A stretch of 18,224 nucleotides of DNA from Candidatus Kapaibacterium sp. (GCA_023253875.1 JALRFC010000014.1:1-18224), one strand, 5' to 3'. Counted from the stretch's first letter, positions 1 to 7,751 are shown. Numbers and translations are program-made. The notes: a model not told the origin generated them from the sequence alone.

Positions 1-718
1 ATTCATCATGCTGAGCCTTGATATATGATTGAATGCGTATTGGCAGTGTTCCCGATTCAGCCAATTCTAGATATATGGGCAGAAATTTCGGGTGTACATC
101 CATATCATGGACTTCGGTGATTCCAAACGCTGAACATGCTTTTGCAGCAGTAAGGATATTCTCTCTCATTGCAGCTTCGGATATGTCCGGAATAAGTACT
201 GAAATGAGATCCATTGCATTATCAATGAATATACCGGTTGGTTTCCCTTGAGAATCTTTGAGAATAGTTCCGCCATCAGGGTCAGGAGTATGTTCATCTA
301 TACCGGCAATCTGCATGGCTTTTGTATTCACCCATGCTGAATGTCCATCGGCTCTACGTAGATAAACCGGAGTATCGGGAAAAATTTCATCAAGATCTTG
401 TGCAATTGGATATGAAGTATCATGCCATAATTCTTGATTCCAACCCATTCCATACAGCCAGTCGCCACGTCGACCAGAATGATTGATACATGCTTGCAGT
501 ACTTCATTTTTAGAATGAAGTGAATAAAGCATCAAACCATTCAATAATTCGCCAAGAGCATGCAAATGACAATGTGCATCCACAAAACCCGGGATTGCAA
601 ATGCTCCCGGATATTCATGTCTGCCTTGCTCGGAAATGATAGTCACACCACCTATCGTGGGTTCGATGCCGATGATTCGGCCTCTTTCAATCGTTATGAT
701 TGCTTGAATGGGGTTCAT
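1..718 (-). CDS. YtcJ-type amidohydrolase (Amidohydrolase_3), partial
   Basis: The reading frame is open from an ATG at 718 to the window edge, giving 239 N-terminal residues of a protein that in this family is usually about 500-550 residues. The visible part starts with a short beta-sandwich segment. It then has the metal-binding signature PGFVDAHCHLHALGE with the HxH pair at residues 49 and 51, followed by WLYGMGWNQELW, YLRRADGHSAWVNTKA and the DPDGG/GIFIDNAMD segments typical of YtcJ-like metal-dependent hydrolases. These are cytosolic or exported amidases or hydrolases of mostly unknown substrate, so no substrate is assigned. No Shine-Dalgarno is visible. The start lies just downstream of a hairpin that probably ends the ferredoxin transcript, so the gene may have its own promoter or depend on readthrough. 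The C-terminal metal ligands are outside the window. Confidence 0.85.
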   Translation of the reverse strand, partial: MNPIQAIITIERGRIIGIEPTIGGVTIISEQGRHEYPGAFAIPGFVDAHCHLHALGELLNGLMLYSLHSKNEVLQACINHSGRRGDWLYGMGWNQELWHDTSYPIAQDLDEIFPDTPVYLRRADGHSAWVNTKAMQIAGIDEHTPDPDGGTILKDSQGKPTGIFIDNAMDLISVLIPDISEAAMRENILTAAKACSAFGITEVHDMDVHPKFLPIYLELAESGTLPIRIQSYIKAQHDE

Positions 719-730
719 AGTAACATTGAT

Positions 731-780
731 ATAAGAAAATGCCGGTTATCGTTGGAGCTGAGTCCTTCCATAACCGGCAT
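731..780 (-). terminator. Candidate intrinsic terminator after the ferredoxin gene
   Basis: ATGCCGGTTAT and ATAACCGGCAT (739-749 and 770-780) form a perfect 11-bp stem with a 20-base loop, which can hold a small inner GGA/TCC pairing. Read on the minus strand, the stem is followed directly by TTTCTTAT (738-731). It begins 18 bases past the ferredoxin stop codon. The downstream amidohydrolase ATG lies only 20 bases beyond the stem, so the hairpin could also act as an attenuator or mRNA structure for that gene. Confidence 0.6.
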
Positions 781-797
781 AATGTAGAATGCACGAA

Positions 798-1148
798 TTA
801 ATTTCTTCTTCTGCTTGGATCAATTTCATCCAAGTAAGCAACTTTGGCAATCAATTGTTCTTCTGTTTCAACATTTTCTGTATCGGGAAGACAACAGTCA
901 ACAGGACAGACTGCTGCACATTGAGGCTCATCATGAAATGTTTTACACTCTGTACATTTGTCAGGAACGATGAAATAGAAATCCGGTTTCCAAAAATCAC
1001 CATTGAACTTTCCGGGTGAAGTTGAATCTTCATATTGTTGTTCACCTAAAGTCCATACGGAACCACCTTCATAAATGGCATTATTTGGACATTCAGGTTC
1101 GCAAGCACCACAATTGATGCAATCATCGGAATTTATATATATAGCCAT
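798..1148 (-). CDS. 2[4Fe-4S] ferredoxin (YfhL-like)
   Basis: This 116-residue soluble electron carrier has two cluster-binding motifs. The first is CINCGACEPECP, with cysteines at 10, 13, 16 and 20. The second is C65-x2-C68-x8-C77-x3-C81-P, the widened spacing seen in YfhL/Alvin-type ferredoxins with two clusters of very low potential. About 22 extra residues rich in D, G, F and W (roughly 38-59) separate the two motifs, and two more cysteines (85, 86) follow the second. A good Shine-Dalgarno (AGAGGA, 1154-1159) sits 5 bases before the ATG. The gene is 27 bases downstream of the DUF3127 gene and likely in its operon. The redox partner cannot be inferred from the neighbours. A terminator-like hairpin follows. 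Confidence 0.93.
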   Translation of the reverse strand: MAIYINSDDCINCGACEPECPNNAIYEGGSVWTLGEQQYEDSTSPGKFNGDFWKPDFYFIVPDKCTECKTFHDEPQCAAVCPVDCCLPDTENVETEEQLIAKVAYLDEIDPSRRRN

Positions 1149-1153
1149 GCTTT

Positions 1154-1159
1154 TCCTCT
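1154..1159 (-). promoter_or_regulatory. Ribosome binding site of the ferredoxin gene
   Basis: AGAGGA on the minus strand lies 5 bases upstream of the ATG at 1148. It is one of the few clear Shine-Dalgarno matches in the window and supports this start. Confidence 0.6.
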
Positions 1160-1175
1160 TACTTGTATTGTCTTA

Positions 1176-1541
1176 TTAAAATGGTACATCGTCATAATCA
1201 CCACCATTCGCAGGCGGTTCTTGTCCATAATTTGGTTGCTGGGGAGCGGAATTTCCACCGGATTGTCTGTCAATTCTCCAAGCATTGATATTGGTGATAT
1301 AGACTTGACGCCCATCTTTTGTATTCACTAATTTTCCTCGAAGATCAAAAGATACCTTTACTTGATCACCTTTATTCATGGAATCAAGTAAGTCACATTT
1401 GTCTTGAACGGCTTGCATTTTGATATACTCATTGTACATTCCGCTGGTTGTTTCGACCACAAATTCTCTTTTCTTGAATGTGTCTGTGATCTGTTGTGTG
1501 TCGAAGATTTCAAATAATCTTCCTTGCAATTCATACGCCAT
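1176..1541 (-). CDS. DUF3127 OB-fold protein with SSB-like tail
   Basis: This 121-residue protein begins MAYELQGRLFEIFDTQQITD and continues with a compact beta-rich core to about residue 92 (REFVVET, VKVSFDLRGKLV, VYITNINAWRID). That core matches my memory of the Bacteroidota family DUF3127, a single-stranded-DNA-binding-like OB fold. A flexible Gly/Pro/Gln/Asn linker follows, and the chain ends in DYDDVPF, close to the DDIPF tail that bacterial SSB uses to recruit repair and replication partners. A role in nucleic-acid binding is inferred and not proven for this family. An AAGG Shine-Dalgarno (1548-1551) precedes the ATG by 6 bases. The gene starts 15 bases after the lipoprotein stop and is followed 27 bases later by the ferredoxin, so the three are probably co-transcribed. 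Confidence 0.85.
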   Translation of the reverse strand: MAYELQGRLFEIFDTQQITDTFKKREFVVETTSGMYNEYIKMQAVQDKCDLLDSMNKGDQVKVSFDLRGKLVNTKDGRQVYITNINAWRIDRQSGGNSAPQQPNYGQEPPANGGDYDDVPF

Positions 1542-1547
1542 TATGGA

Positions 1548-1551
1548 CCTT
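1548..1551 (-). promoter_or_regulatory. Ribosome binding site of the DUF3127 gene
   Basis: AAGG on the minus strand is 6 bases upstream of the ATG at 1541, in the short spacer after the lipoprotein stop codon. It suggests independent translation initiation within the operon. Confidence 0.45.
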
Positions 1552-1556
1552 ATAGA

Positions 1557-2426
1557 TTATCGTTTATCAATAATGATCAAAAACTTTGAATTCCAAAACT
1601 TTATTGGATCTATGATGGACATACCACCTGATACTTTCTCAAGAAGTCTTGGATTATGAGATGAAACTATCTGATATTTCTCGGGAATTGGAAGCATGCG
1701 AACAGTTCGAGCATCTATTCGAATAAAATCCTGCTCATTTAAATTTCTTCCGGGTACAAAAGTTCCACCGATGCCAAGAAATCCACTACCTTCTTCAATG
1801 ATGATTCCTCTATCTTCGAGGTCTTTCGCCTTTCCGATGATATAATAATAGGTACTTCTTTCCACTTCAATACGCTCTTTCTCTCCGGCAATTTGATTGG
1901 CTTGCTCTTTGAATAGATCGCGACTTTGTGTGATGATTCCTGCATCTGCCTTCAATTGCTCGATTTCAGTATCTTTCGAGAGCATTTGCTCTTTCATGGC
2001 AGTAACATTTTTTTCCAATTCAGCGATTTTCTTCGTCAATGCATCTGCATTACTTTGCATCTGCTTGATCTTGGCACTGCTAGCTTTGATGATTTGTTGC
2101 GATGCAGTCAATGAGTCTGAAAGACCACGAATTTTGTCGAGTATTCTCACTCTCTCTTGACCTGATGCTGTTTTGACTTCTTCCATCGCTGAATAAATTT
2201 CATTGATGAAACCTGACGTTTGCATCAATTCAGACATCAATCTATCTTTCTCTAAGGACAATGCTTCCAATTCAGCATTTTCGGCAATCAATTGTTCCAT
2301 TGATTTCCCTTCATAGGTCAATGGAGTATCTTCTTTGTTATCACAAGAAGAAAAAGCCAATACACTTATCGAAATGATAATGACAAGCATTGGATTGCAT
2401 ATTGAACCAAGTAATCGTAAAATCAT
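1557..2426 (-). CDS. Coiled-coil lipoprotein, Cbp1-like C-terminal domain
   Basis: This 289-residue protein starts with a hydrophobic signal ending in LAFSSC (lipidated Cys at 28). The next residues, DNKED, resemble the acidic lipoprotein export signal that sends Bacteroidota lipoproteins to the cell surface. Residues about 45-190 are a long heptad-rich coiled coil (MEQLIAENAELEALSLEKDR, then a run of SAKIKQMQSNADALTKKIAE type). The C-terminal 100 residues begin YYIIGKAKDLEDRGII and include GSGFLGIGGTF, FIRIDARTVRMLPI and DPIKFWNSKFLIII. That pattern resembles Bacteroidota proteins labelled Cbp1-family collagen-binding adhesins, recalled from memory, and the adhesin role is not demonstrated here. 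Translation could instead start at Met13, giving a shorter signal. No Shine-Dalgarno is visible. It heads the probable lipoprotein-DUF3127-ferredoxin operon. Confidence 0.75.
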   Translation of the reverse strand: MILRLLGSICNPMLVIIISISVLAFSSCDNKEDTPLTYEGKSMEQLIAENAELEALSLEKDRLMSELMQTSGFINEIYSAMEEVKTASGQERVRILDKIRGLSDSLTASQQIIKASSAKIKQMQSNADALTKKIAELEKNVTAMKEQMLSKDTEIEQLKADAGIITQSRDLFKEQANQIAGEKERIEVERSTYYYIIGKAKDLEDRGIIIEEGSGFLGIGGTFVPGRNLNEQDFIRIDARTVRMLPIPEKYQIVSSHNPRLLEKVSGGMSIIDPIKFWNSKFLIIIDKR

Positions 2427-2481
2427 GGTAAATCCATGAAAATGGTACGGATAGTAAATTATCTATGTTGCAATTTACAGA

Positions 2482-2517
2482 TTTGAAATACATTATGCGC
2501 ACTTCAAATCCTTTGAA
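2482..2517. repeat. Three TTTGAA/TTCAAA half-sites between alaS and the lipoprotein gene
   Basis: TTTGAA occurs at 2482-2487, TTCAAA at 2503-2508 and TTTGAA at 2512-2517. The first and second can pair (7 bp with flanking A/T), and the second and third form a 6-bp inverted repeat around TCC. The pairings are mutually exclusive. They lie 8 bases past the alaS stop and within 100 bases upstream of the lipoprotein start. They could be an operator or a weak 3' hairpin of alaS; neither is proven. Confidence 0.4.
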
Positions 2518-2524
2518 AAAGCTC

Positions 2525-5068
2525 TTAGGAACGGAATATTGACAGTGGATCTTTAAGCATTGCTTCAAGTCCTATGATATCTTTGGCACCTGCCGTGGCC
2601 ATATGTGGCTTACCGCCACCGCCACCACCAAGCTTTTTGGCAATCATTCCTACTAATTGTCCGGCGGGATGTTCTTTTACTATATCATCAGTTGCAATGC
2701 ATACAAGTGAGATTTTATCATCCTGCACTGATGCGATAAGTCCAAGTCCCTGAGTATTCAAGGCTGAACGGAGAGAATCACCCAATTGCTTTGCTTCATC
2801 CATGGAAAGACCATCGGCTCTCATTGAGACAAATCGAATGGAGGTATCCGGTACCATAATGGCAGATTCTATCACCGATTGTAATTGTGAAGAGAGATCG
2901 CCCACTTTTAGGCTTGACAATTCTTTTTCAAGAGTTTTTATCTGATCAAGCGCGGTATGAATTGCCTTATCTTTTTTATCCAATTCTCCTCGAAGTTCTT
3001 GGATATACGATTCAATACCGAAAGAGGTGATGGCTTCAATTCTTCGAATACCTGATGCAACCGAACTTTCACTCAGTATCTGAAAGTATCCGATATCGGC
3101 TGTATTAACAACATGGGTTCCACCGCAAAATTCTGATGAGAAGTGCTCATCAATTGTGACTACTCTGACTGTATCGCCATATTTATCACCAAAAAACATC
3201 TTCACGCCTGGAATGGTGCGTGCTTCTTCAATTGATAATTCTCTTGTTATGACTTCGATTCTCTCTCTGATTTTTTCATTCACAATTGCCTGAATGTCTG
3301 AGATTTCTTCAGAGCTTACTTTTTGAATATGAGAAAAGTCGAAGCGAAGTGATCCAGGTCCGACAAAGGAACCGGATTGTTGAACATGTGAGCCCAATAC
3401 TCTACGAAGTGCTTCATGCAATAGGTGAGTGGCAGAATGATTTTTTTGAATATCCCATCTGCGATCCCTGTTCACACTCAAATGTGCGGTATCACCGATT
3501 GATGCATCTACTTCCTTATCAAGAATATGTACAAATGCAGATCCTGATTTTCGAACATCTTGTACATGATATGATACATTGTCAATCATTACGATGCCGC
3601 TATCGGAAACCTGGCCTCCCATTTCTGCATAGAATGGGGTGATATCAGTGATGATGGTATTTGTATCTGCAAGTTGTACAGTGGCATCGGATGAAAGCGT
3701 ATTCCATCCAATGAATGCTGTTTGAAGATCATGCTGAAGTGATTCCACTTCTTGAATGATGCTTTTTCTTGCACTCCGAGAGCGATTCCTTTGCTCATCC
3801 ATGAGTAAAGTGAATCCATCGGTATCAATGCGTAATCCACGCTCTCTTGCTAGTAATTCGGTGAGATCGGCAGGGAAACCAAATGTATCATAGAGCAAGA
3901 AAATATGTGCTCCTGACATGATTGTTGAACCTTCTTGCTTCATGGTCTCATGGATATCTTCAAAACGTTCAAGGCCTCTCTCAAGGGTTTGGAGAAAACT
4001 CTCCTCTTCCGCCTTGATCACTCTTTTGACATGGTCGAGATTGGAAACTATTTCCGGAAATACATCACCCATGGTTTCAGACAAGATATCAGGCAAGAGA
4101 TAGAGCATTGGTCCTCTGAAGCCAAGATTTCTCGCATATCGGCAAGCTCTTCTTAAAATTCTACGCAGAACATACCCTCTTCCTTCATTTCCGGGCATTG
4201 CTCCATCGGCAATGGAAAAGACCAATGTTCGAATATGATCGGCGATGACCCGCATTGCAATGCCATCTCTATTGTCTAAAGCTCCTGAATAAGATCTCTT
4301 GCTCAGAGTAGATATTTCATTGATGATGGGAGAAAATACATCAGTATCATAATTGGAATTCACATCTTGCATTACTGCGCAAATACGCTCAAATCCCATT
4401 CCTGTATCTACATGCTTTTGCGCCAATTCTTCGAGAGTGCCATCACTTTTGCGATTATACTGCATGAATACCAAATTCCAGATTTCCATCACTTCTGGGA
4501 CACCGGCATTCACAAGCGGTCCACCGCTTAGATCGGGTGTGCGATCAAAGTGAAGTTCTGAACATGGACCACAAGGTCCTGTATCACCCATTTCCCAGAA
4601 ATTGTCTTTTTCATCAAAGCGATGAATATGGCTCTCAGGCAGAAATGCTTTCCAAAGCTCGTATGCTTCATCATCAGTACGAAAGACAGTTGCATGCAAG
4701 CGTTCTTTGGGTAATTTCCAGCGTTCAGTCAATAATTCCCATGCAAATGCAATGGCATCCTTTTTATAATAATCGCCGAAACTCCAATTGCCGAGCATTT
4801 CAAAAAGTGTATGATGATAGGTATCATAACCGACTTCTTCTAGATCATTGTGTTTTCCCGATACACGAATACACTTTTGGGTGTCGGCACATCTGGTAAA
4901 TTCTCTTTTTCCTTGACCAAGAAATACATCTTTGAATTGATTCATTCCGGCATTTGTGAACAAAAGCGTGGGATCTCCATGAGGTATGACAGGCGCACTG
5001 GGTACGATTGTATGTCCTTTGGAAGCAAAAAAATCTAAAAATGAAGCTCGTATTTCGCGTGAGGTCAT
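2525..5068 (-). CDS. alaS: Alanyl-tRNA synthetase
   Basis: This is a complete 847-residue class II synthetase, slightly shorter than the usual 870-880. It charges tRNA-Ala with alanine in the cytoplasm. The N-terminal catalytic domain is clear (FTNAGMNQFKDVFLG, the TLFEMLGNWSFGDYY region, then DTGMGFERI near 221-229). The editing domain carries the zinc/catalytic set H544-x3-H548 (NHSATHLLHE) and C648-x3-H652 (FCGGTH). The C-terminal C-Ala/DHHA1 region has the glycine loop KKLGGGGGGKPHMATAGAKD. All signature elements are present, so both aminoacylation and mischarge editing should work. No Shine-Dalgarno precedes the ATG. It lies 77 bases downstream of the CrtC-like gene, with a candidate promoter in that gap, and is likely its own transcription unit. 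Confidence 0.98.
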   Translation of the reverse strand: MTSREIRASFLDFFASKGHTIVPSAPVIPHGDPTLLFTNAGMNQFKDVFLGQGKREFTRCADTQKCIRVSGKHNDLEEVGYDTYHHTLFEMLGNWSFGDYYKKDAIAFAWELLTERWKLPKERLHATVFRTDDEAYELWKAFLPESHIHRFDEKDNFWEMGDTGPCGPCSELHFDRTPDLSGGPLVNAGVPEVMEIWNLVFMQYNRKSDGTLEELAQKHVDTGMGFERICAVMQDVNSNYDTDVFSPIINEISTLSKRSYSGALDNRDGIAMRVIADHIRTLVFSIADGAMPGNEGRGYVLRRILRRACRYARNLGFRGPMLYLLPDILSETMGDVFPEIVSNLDHVKRVIKAEEESFLQTLERGLERFEDIHETMKQEGSTIMSGAHIFLLYDTFGFPADLTELLARERGLRIDTDGFTLLMDEQRNRSRSARKSIIQEVESLQHDLQTAFIGWNTLSSDATVQLADTNTIITDITPFYAEMGGQVSDSGIVMIDNVSYHVQDVRKSGSAFVHILDKEVDASIGDTAHLSVNRDRRWDIQKNHSATHLLHEALRRVLGSHVQQSGSFVGPGSLRFDFSHIQKVSSEEISDIQAIVNEKIRERIEVITRELSIEEARTIPGVKMFFGDKYGDTVRVVTIDEHFSSEFCGGTHVVNTADIGYFQILSESSVASGIRRIEAITSFGIESYIQELRGELDKKDKAIHTALDQIKTLEKELSSLKVGDLSSQLQSVIESAIMVPDTSIRFVSMRADGLSMDEAKQLGDSLRSALNTQGLGLIASVQDDKISLVCIATDDIVKEHPAGQLVGMIAKKLGGGGGGKPHMATAGAKDIIGLEAMLKDPLSIFRS

Positions 5069-5097
5069 GACATTTACAGTGATTTTTGAGAATGCTG

Positions 5098-5105
5098 CAA
5101 AAATA
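5098..5105 (-). promoter_or_regulatory. Candidate -7 promoter element of alaS
   Basis: TATTTTTG on the minus strand fits the Bacteroidota -7 consensus TAnnTTTG and sits about 30 bases upstream of the alaS ATG, giving a plausible short leader. No convincing TTTG at -33 is visible, and the stretch overlaps an AT-only hairpin, so support is partial. Confidence 0.25.
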
Positions 5106-5145
5106 CGGATTTTTTGTGGAGCTAGTTCTTGATGTGGATAGGTGA

Positions 5146-6162
5146 TTATACTCTTTGCATTGGGGTTTTAATCATGGTGCGAACCAAGCGCGATTTCAAT
5201 CTTTTTGCATTGAAGTATTCGGCTATACCAAGCTTATTTGAGGGTGATGTGGAAGTTGAGGATTCAATCAAAAAACGATAATAAAAGGGTCCGAATTCAA
5301 GTGCATTCAGATGCTTGATGTGTAGAGCAATAGCATTGCCATCAATAGTTCCATTGATTGTGATTGTTGATGCAATATTCATCAAAGAAGATGTGAGTTT
5401 CTTATGCTCAAGCGAAATTACACAATCTTCGATTGCTCTGATTCCATGCGATGAATCTGCGAGATATGCGATGCTTAATTCCTGCTGATCAGCAGATGCT
5501 GGGTAGTGATAATAAATGACTGTTTGATTATTCTCTATTTCGCATCGGCCCCAATACCATTCACTATAATCGGCATAGAGAGCATCCTTACCGGAATTAC
5601 AATCATGATATCCATGTCCATCAAAGGTCCATTCTGAGTGAATGTCTTCATATTGAGAGAAAGTAAGATGTCCTGAAACATCACATTGTGGAGCGATCAA
5701 TCTCCAACAATGATTGCCATGACCTTTTTCATATGACTGTTGTTCAGTACTATGATTAGTGAAGATGAGTTCGCCTTTTATTGAATGAGTTGCATCTTGA
5801 TACTCGGTATCAATGTTAATACTATAGGAATTCCCATGTTTGCTGAATATCATGCCACCCATGCGAATGCATAATGCATCATTCAGAAATTGAATTTCAT
5901 TGTGCTCAGTATGATGAACGAATCCTGCTAGTTTTTTCCCCTTACGATATATCGAGACAGCATATCCTGAAAAGTCTCGTGAATCTGCTTTGGGAAGAGC
6001 ATCCAGCCAATAAGGCGACATGGGCATTCCATCAAAAAAAATGATGGTGATGGCCAATTGTTGCGACTCATCTATGGCATCAAAATACCACCATTCATAG
6101 GTTCCGCATTCTTGAATTCTCTCGGGGACATCGCCATTTATCCCAATTTTCACATGCATCAT
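5146..6162 (-). CDS. CrtC-like (carotenoid 1,2-hydratase family) lipocalin protein
   Basis: This 338-residue protein has no obvious signal peptide. Residues 22-29 (YEWWYFDA) and the tail of the second half (EWYWGR at 201-206) match the CrtC/hydroxyneurosporene-synthase family, which adopts a double lipocalin-like fold; true CrtC adds water to the end of acyclic carotenoids. The family's central motif, usually YHDHNWG, reads YHDCNSG at 185-191. The second His and the Trp are therefore missing, so hydratase activity is doubtful and a lipid- or isoprenoid-related role is only inferred. Its ATG overlaps the stop of the upstream histidine kinase by 4 bases (ATGA), implying translational coupling. 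A second ATG follows immediately (Met-Met). No other carotenoid gene is in the window. Confidence 0.75.
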   Translation of the reverse strand: MMHVKIGINGDVPERIQECGTYEWWYFDAIDESQQLAITIIFFDGMPMSPYWLDALPKADSRDFSGYAVSIYRKGKKLAGFVHHTEHNEIQFLNDALCIRMGGMIFSKHGNSYSINIDTEYQDATHSIKGELIFTNHSTEQQSYEKGHGNHCWRLIAPQCDVSGHLTFSQYEDIHSEWTFDGHGYHDCNSGKDALYADYSEWYWGRCEIENNQTVIYYHYPASADQQELSIAYLADSSHGIRAIEDCVISLEHKKLTSSLMNIASTITINGTIDGNAIALHIKHLNALEFGPFYYRFLIESSTSTSPSNKLGIAEYFNAKRLKSRLVRTMIKTPMQRV

Positions 6163-7751
6163 GAATATGGATTCCTTCCATAAAATTGGGGAGGTTGCTC
6201 GGTTTGTTCTTTGGGTGAATCCAAAATGGGAAGCACGATAGTGATCATGGTTCCTTTATTCTGTTTACTTTCGGCCCTGATTGTTCCCTCATGAGCTTCG
6301 ATGATCCATTTCACGATGGATAAACCCAGTCCATTTCCTTGAATATCTTGTGATCTGGCTTGATCAGCACGATAGAATCTATCAAAAATATGTGGTAAAT
6401 GTTCCGGTGCTATACCCACGCCAGTATCGCTCAAGCGGAGTATCGCTCTATCACCTTCTTGTACCAAACGCATCAATATATCTCCTCCTTCGGGGGTATA
6501 TTTGATGGCATTGTCAAGTATATTCAATAATGCTTGATGCAGTCTCACTGAATCCCCATCAATGAAAATAGCAGGTTCGATCATGCTTCCCACGGAAATT
6601 GAACGTTCTTCGGCTAAGATCATCGCATCTTCACTCAATTCATCGAGCATTGCACTAAGATTAACGACTTGATGATCAATCCTGACTTGACCCGTTTCTG
6701 CCCTTGACAAATCGAGCAAAGTTCGAACCACTTTGGACAGCCGGCCGACTTCTTCCAATGCACTGATCAGTAAAGTCTGATATTCTTCAGGTGTTTTGTC
6801 ACTACGCAATGCAACTTCCAATTCACCGGTCAAAATGGCTAAAGGAGTTCGTAACTCATGAGAAACATCAGCCGTGAATTGTTTGATTTGATTAAAAGAT
6901 CCTTCGAGTCGCGCAATCATTTCATTGAGTGTATATGTCAATCTGGCCACTTCATCATTGGTCTTTGGTTCTGGTAATCGATTACTCAAGTTGCTGGCCG
7001 TAATTTCTCGAGCGGATGTTGCCAGGTCATCAATCGGTTTTAGTGAAATTCTCGCTAAGATAAATCCACCTAATGTTGAGATAAGCAAAACGATAGGAAA
7101 TCCAATGAGCAAAGCATTGAATAATTCATAGAGTGTTGAATCAATTTCTTCAAGTGAATAGCCAACAGTGATAAAAGCTTTTGATGTTCTACCACGATAT
7201 AATCGCAAATTTTGTGATTCACTGCCGAAAGAAGTGATGGTGGCTATGGGTGATATGCCCGACATCATTACCGATTCATCAAAGAGCGGAAGAGAATTTG
7301 TGTCGAGATTTTCAGAACGCCAGACTATTTGACCCTTGAGGTCTGCTATTTGGATATAATAATTCTTGGGATTGAAGAGAATATGTTCATACACAGCAGA
7401 CCATACCGGATCTTCATCGATCTCAGAAGAATCAGCTCTCGACATTCGTACTGTATCGGAAAGTGGAGTGGAATTTCTGAAAAATGCGAATGAATCTGCA
7501 GGTTCAGGTTGACTTCTTCTTGTTTTTTTGCGTCTTTGTGTAGCAGGTCGTAGCGGCTGCATGGTTTCTTTTTGCTTTTTGCCAATGATAAAATCCAAAG
7601 AAGTTGCAACGCGTTCGAGTGATGCATCAAGATTTTGATATAAATCTTTGGAAACAGTGAGATATGCTGCTATCCCGAAAGCCAAGAGCGTCAAAGTGAC
7701 GATCATGCTATACCAAAACACGAGTCGGAAACGAAGAGAAATGCTTTTCAT
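6159..7751 (-). CDS. Sensor histidine kinase (HAMP, HisKA, HATPase_c)
   Basis: This 530-residue membrane kinase has a first transmembrane helix at about 12-30 and a periplasmic sensor of about 175 residues. A second helix lies at about 208-230, followed by HAMP, a HisKA dimerisation domain with phosphoacceptor H298 (SHELRTPLAIL), and an ATPase domain with N box DNAIKYTP, G1 DTGVGI, F box and G2 GNGLGLSIVKWI. It resembles CusS-like kinases of two-component systems. The sensor contains an unusual basic stretch (KKQKE... RRKKTRRS, about residues 58-80), and YYIQIADLKGQIVWRSENL is a typical sensor strand pattern. No response regulator gene is adjacent, so the partner is elsewhere. I chose the ATG at 7751; a TTG at 7763 would add four residues. 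The next gene overlaps its stop by 4 bases. The signal is unknown. Confidence 0.95.
   Translation of the reverse strand: MKSISLRFRLVFWYSMIVTLTLLAFGIAAYLTVSKDLYQNLDASLERVATSLDFIIGKKQKETMQPLRPATQRRKKTRRSQPEPADSFAFFRNSTPLSDTVRMSRADSSEIDEDPVWSAVYEHILFNPKNYYIQIADLKGQIVWRSENLDTNSLPLFDESVMMSGISPIATITSFGSESQNLRLYRGRTSKAFITVGYSLEEIDSTLYELFNALLIGFPIVLLISTLGGFILARISLKPIDDLATSAREITASNLSNRLPEPKTNDEVARLTYTLNEMIARLEGSFNQIKQFTADVSHELRTPLAILTGELEVALRSDKTPEEYQTLLISALEEVGRLSKVVRTLLDLSRAETGQVRIDHQVVNLSAMLDELSEDAMILAEERSISVGSMIEPAIFIDGDSVRLHQALLNILDNAIKYTPEGGDILMRLVQEGDRAILRLSDTGVGIAPEHLPHIFDRFYRADQARSQDIQGNGLGLSIVKWIIEAHEGTIRAESKQNKGTMITIVLPILDSPKEQTEQPPQFYGRNPYS

Noticed and set aside
2611..2631. CCGCCACC-type short repeat that looks like a microsatellite
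   Set aside because: It encodes the conserved glycine run of the alaS C-terminal domain and needs no other explanation.
3286..4899. Open frames on the plus strand at 3286-3642 and 4537-4899
   Set aside because: They lie entirely within alaS on the opposite strand, and their translations show no family pattern; alaS is unambiguous.
5099..5114. AAAAAT-ACGG-ATTTTT hairpin downstream of the CrtC-like gene
   Set aside because: The stem has only A-T pairs and would be too unstable for a convincing terminator; it also overlaps the candidate alaS promoter element.
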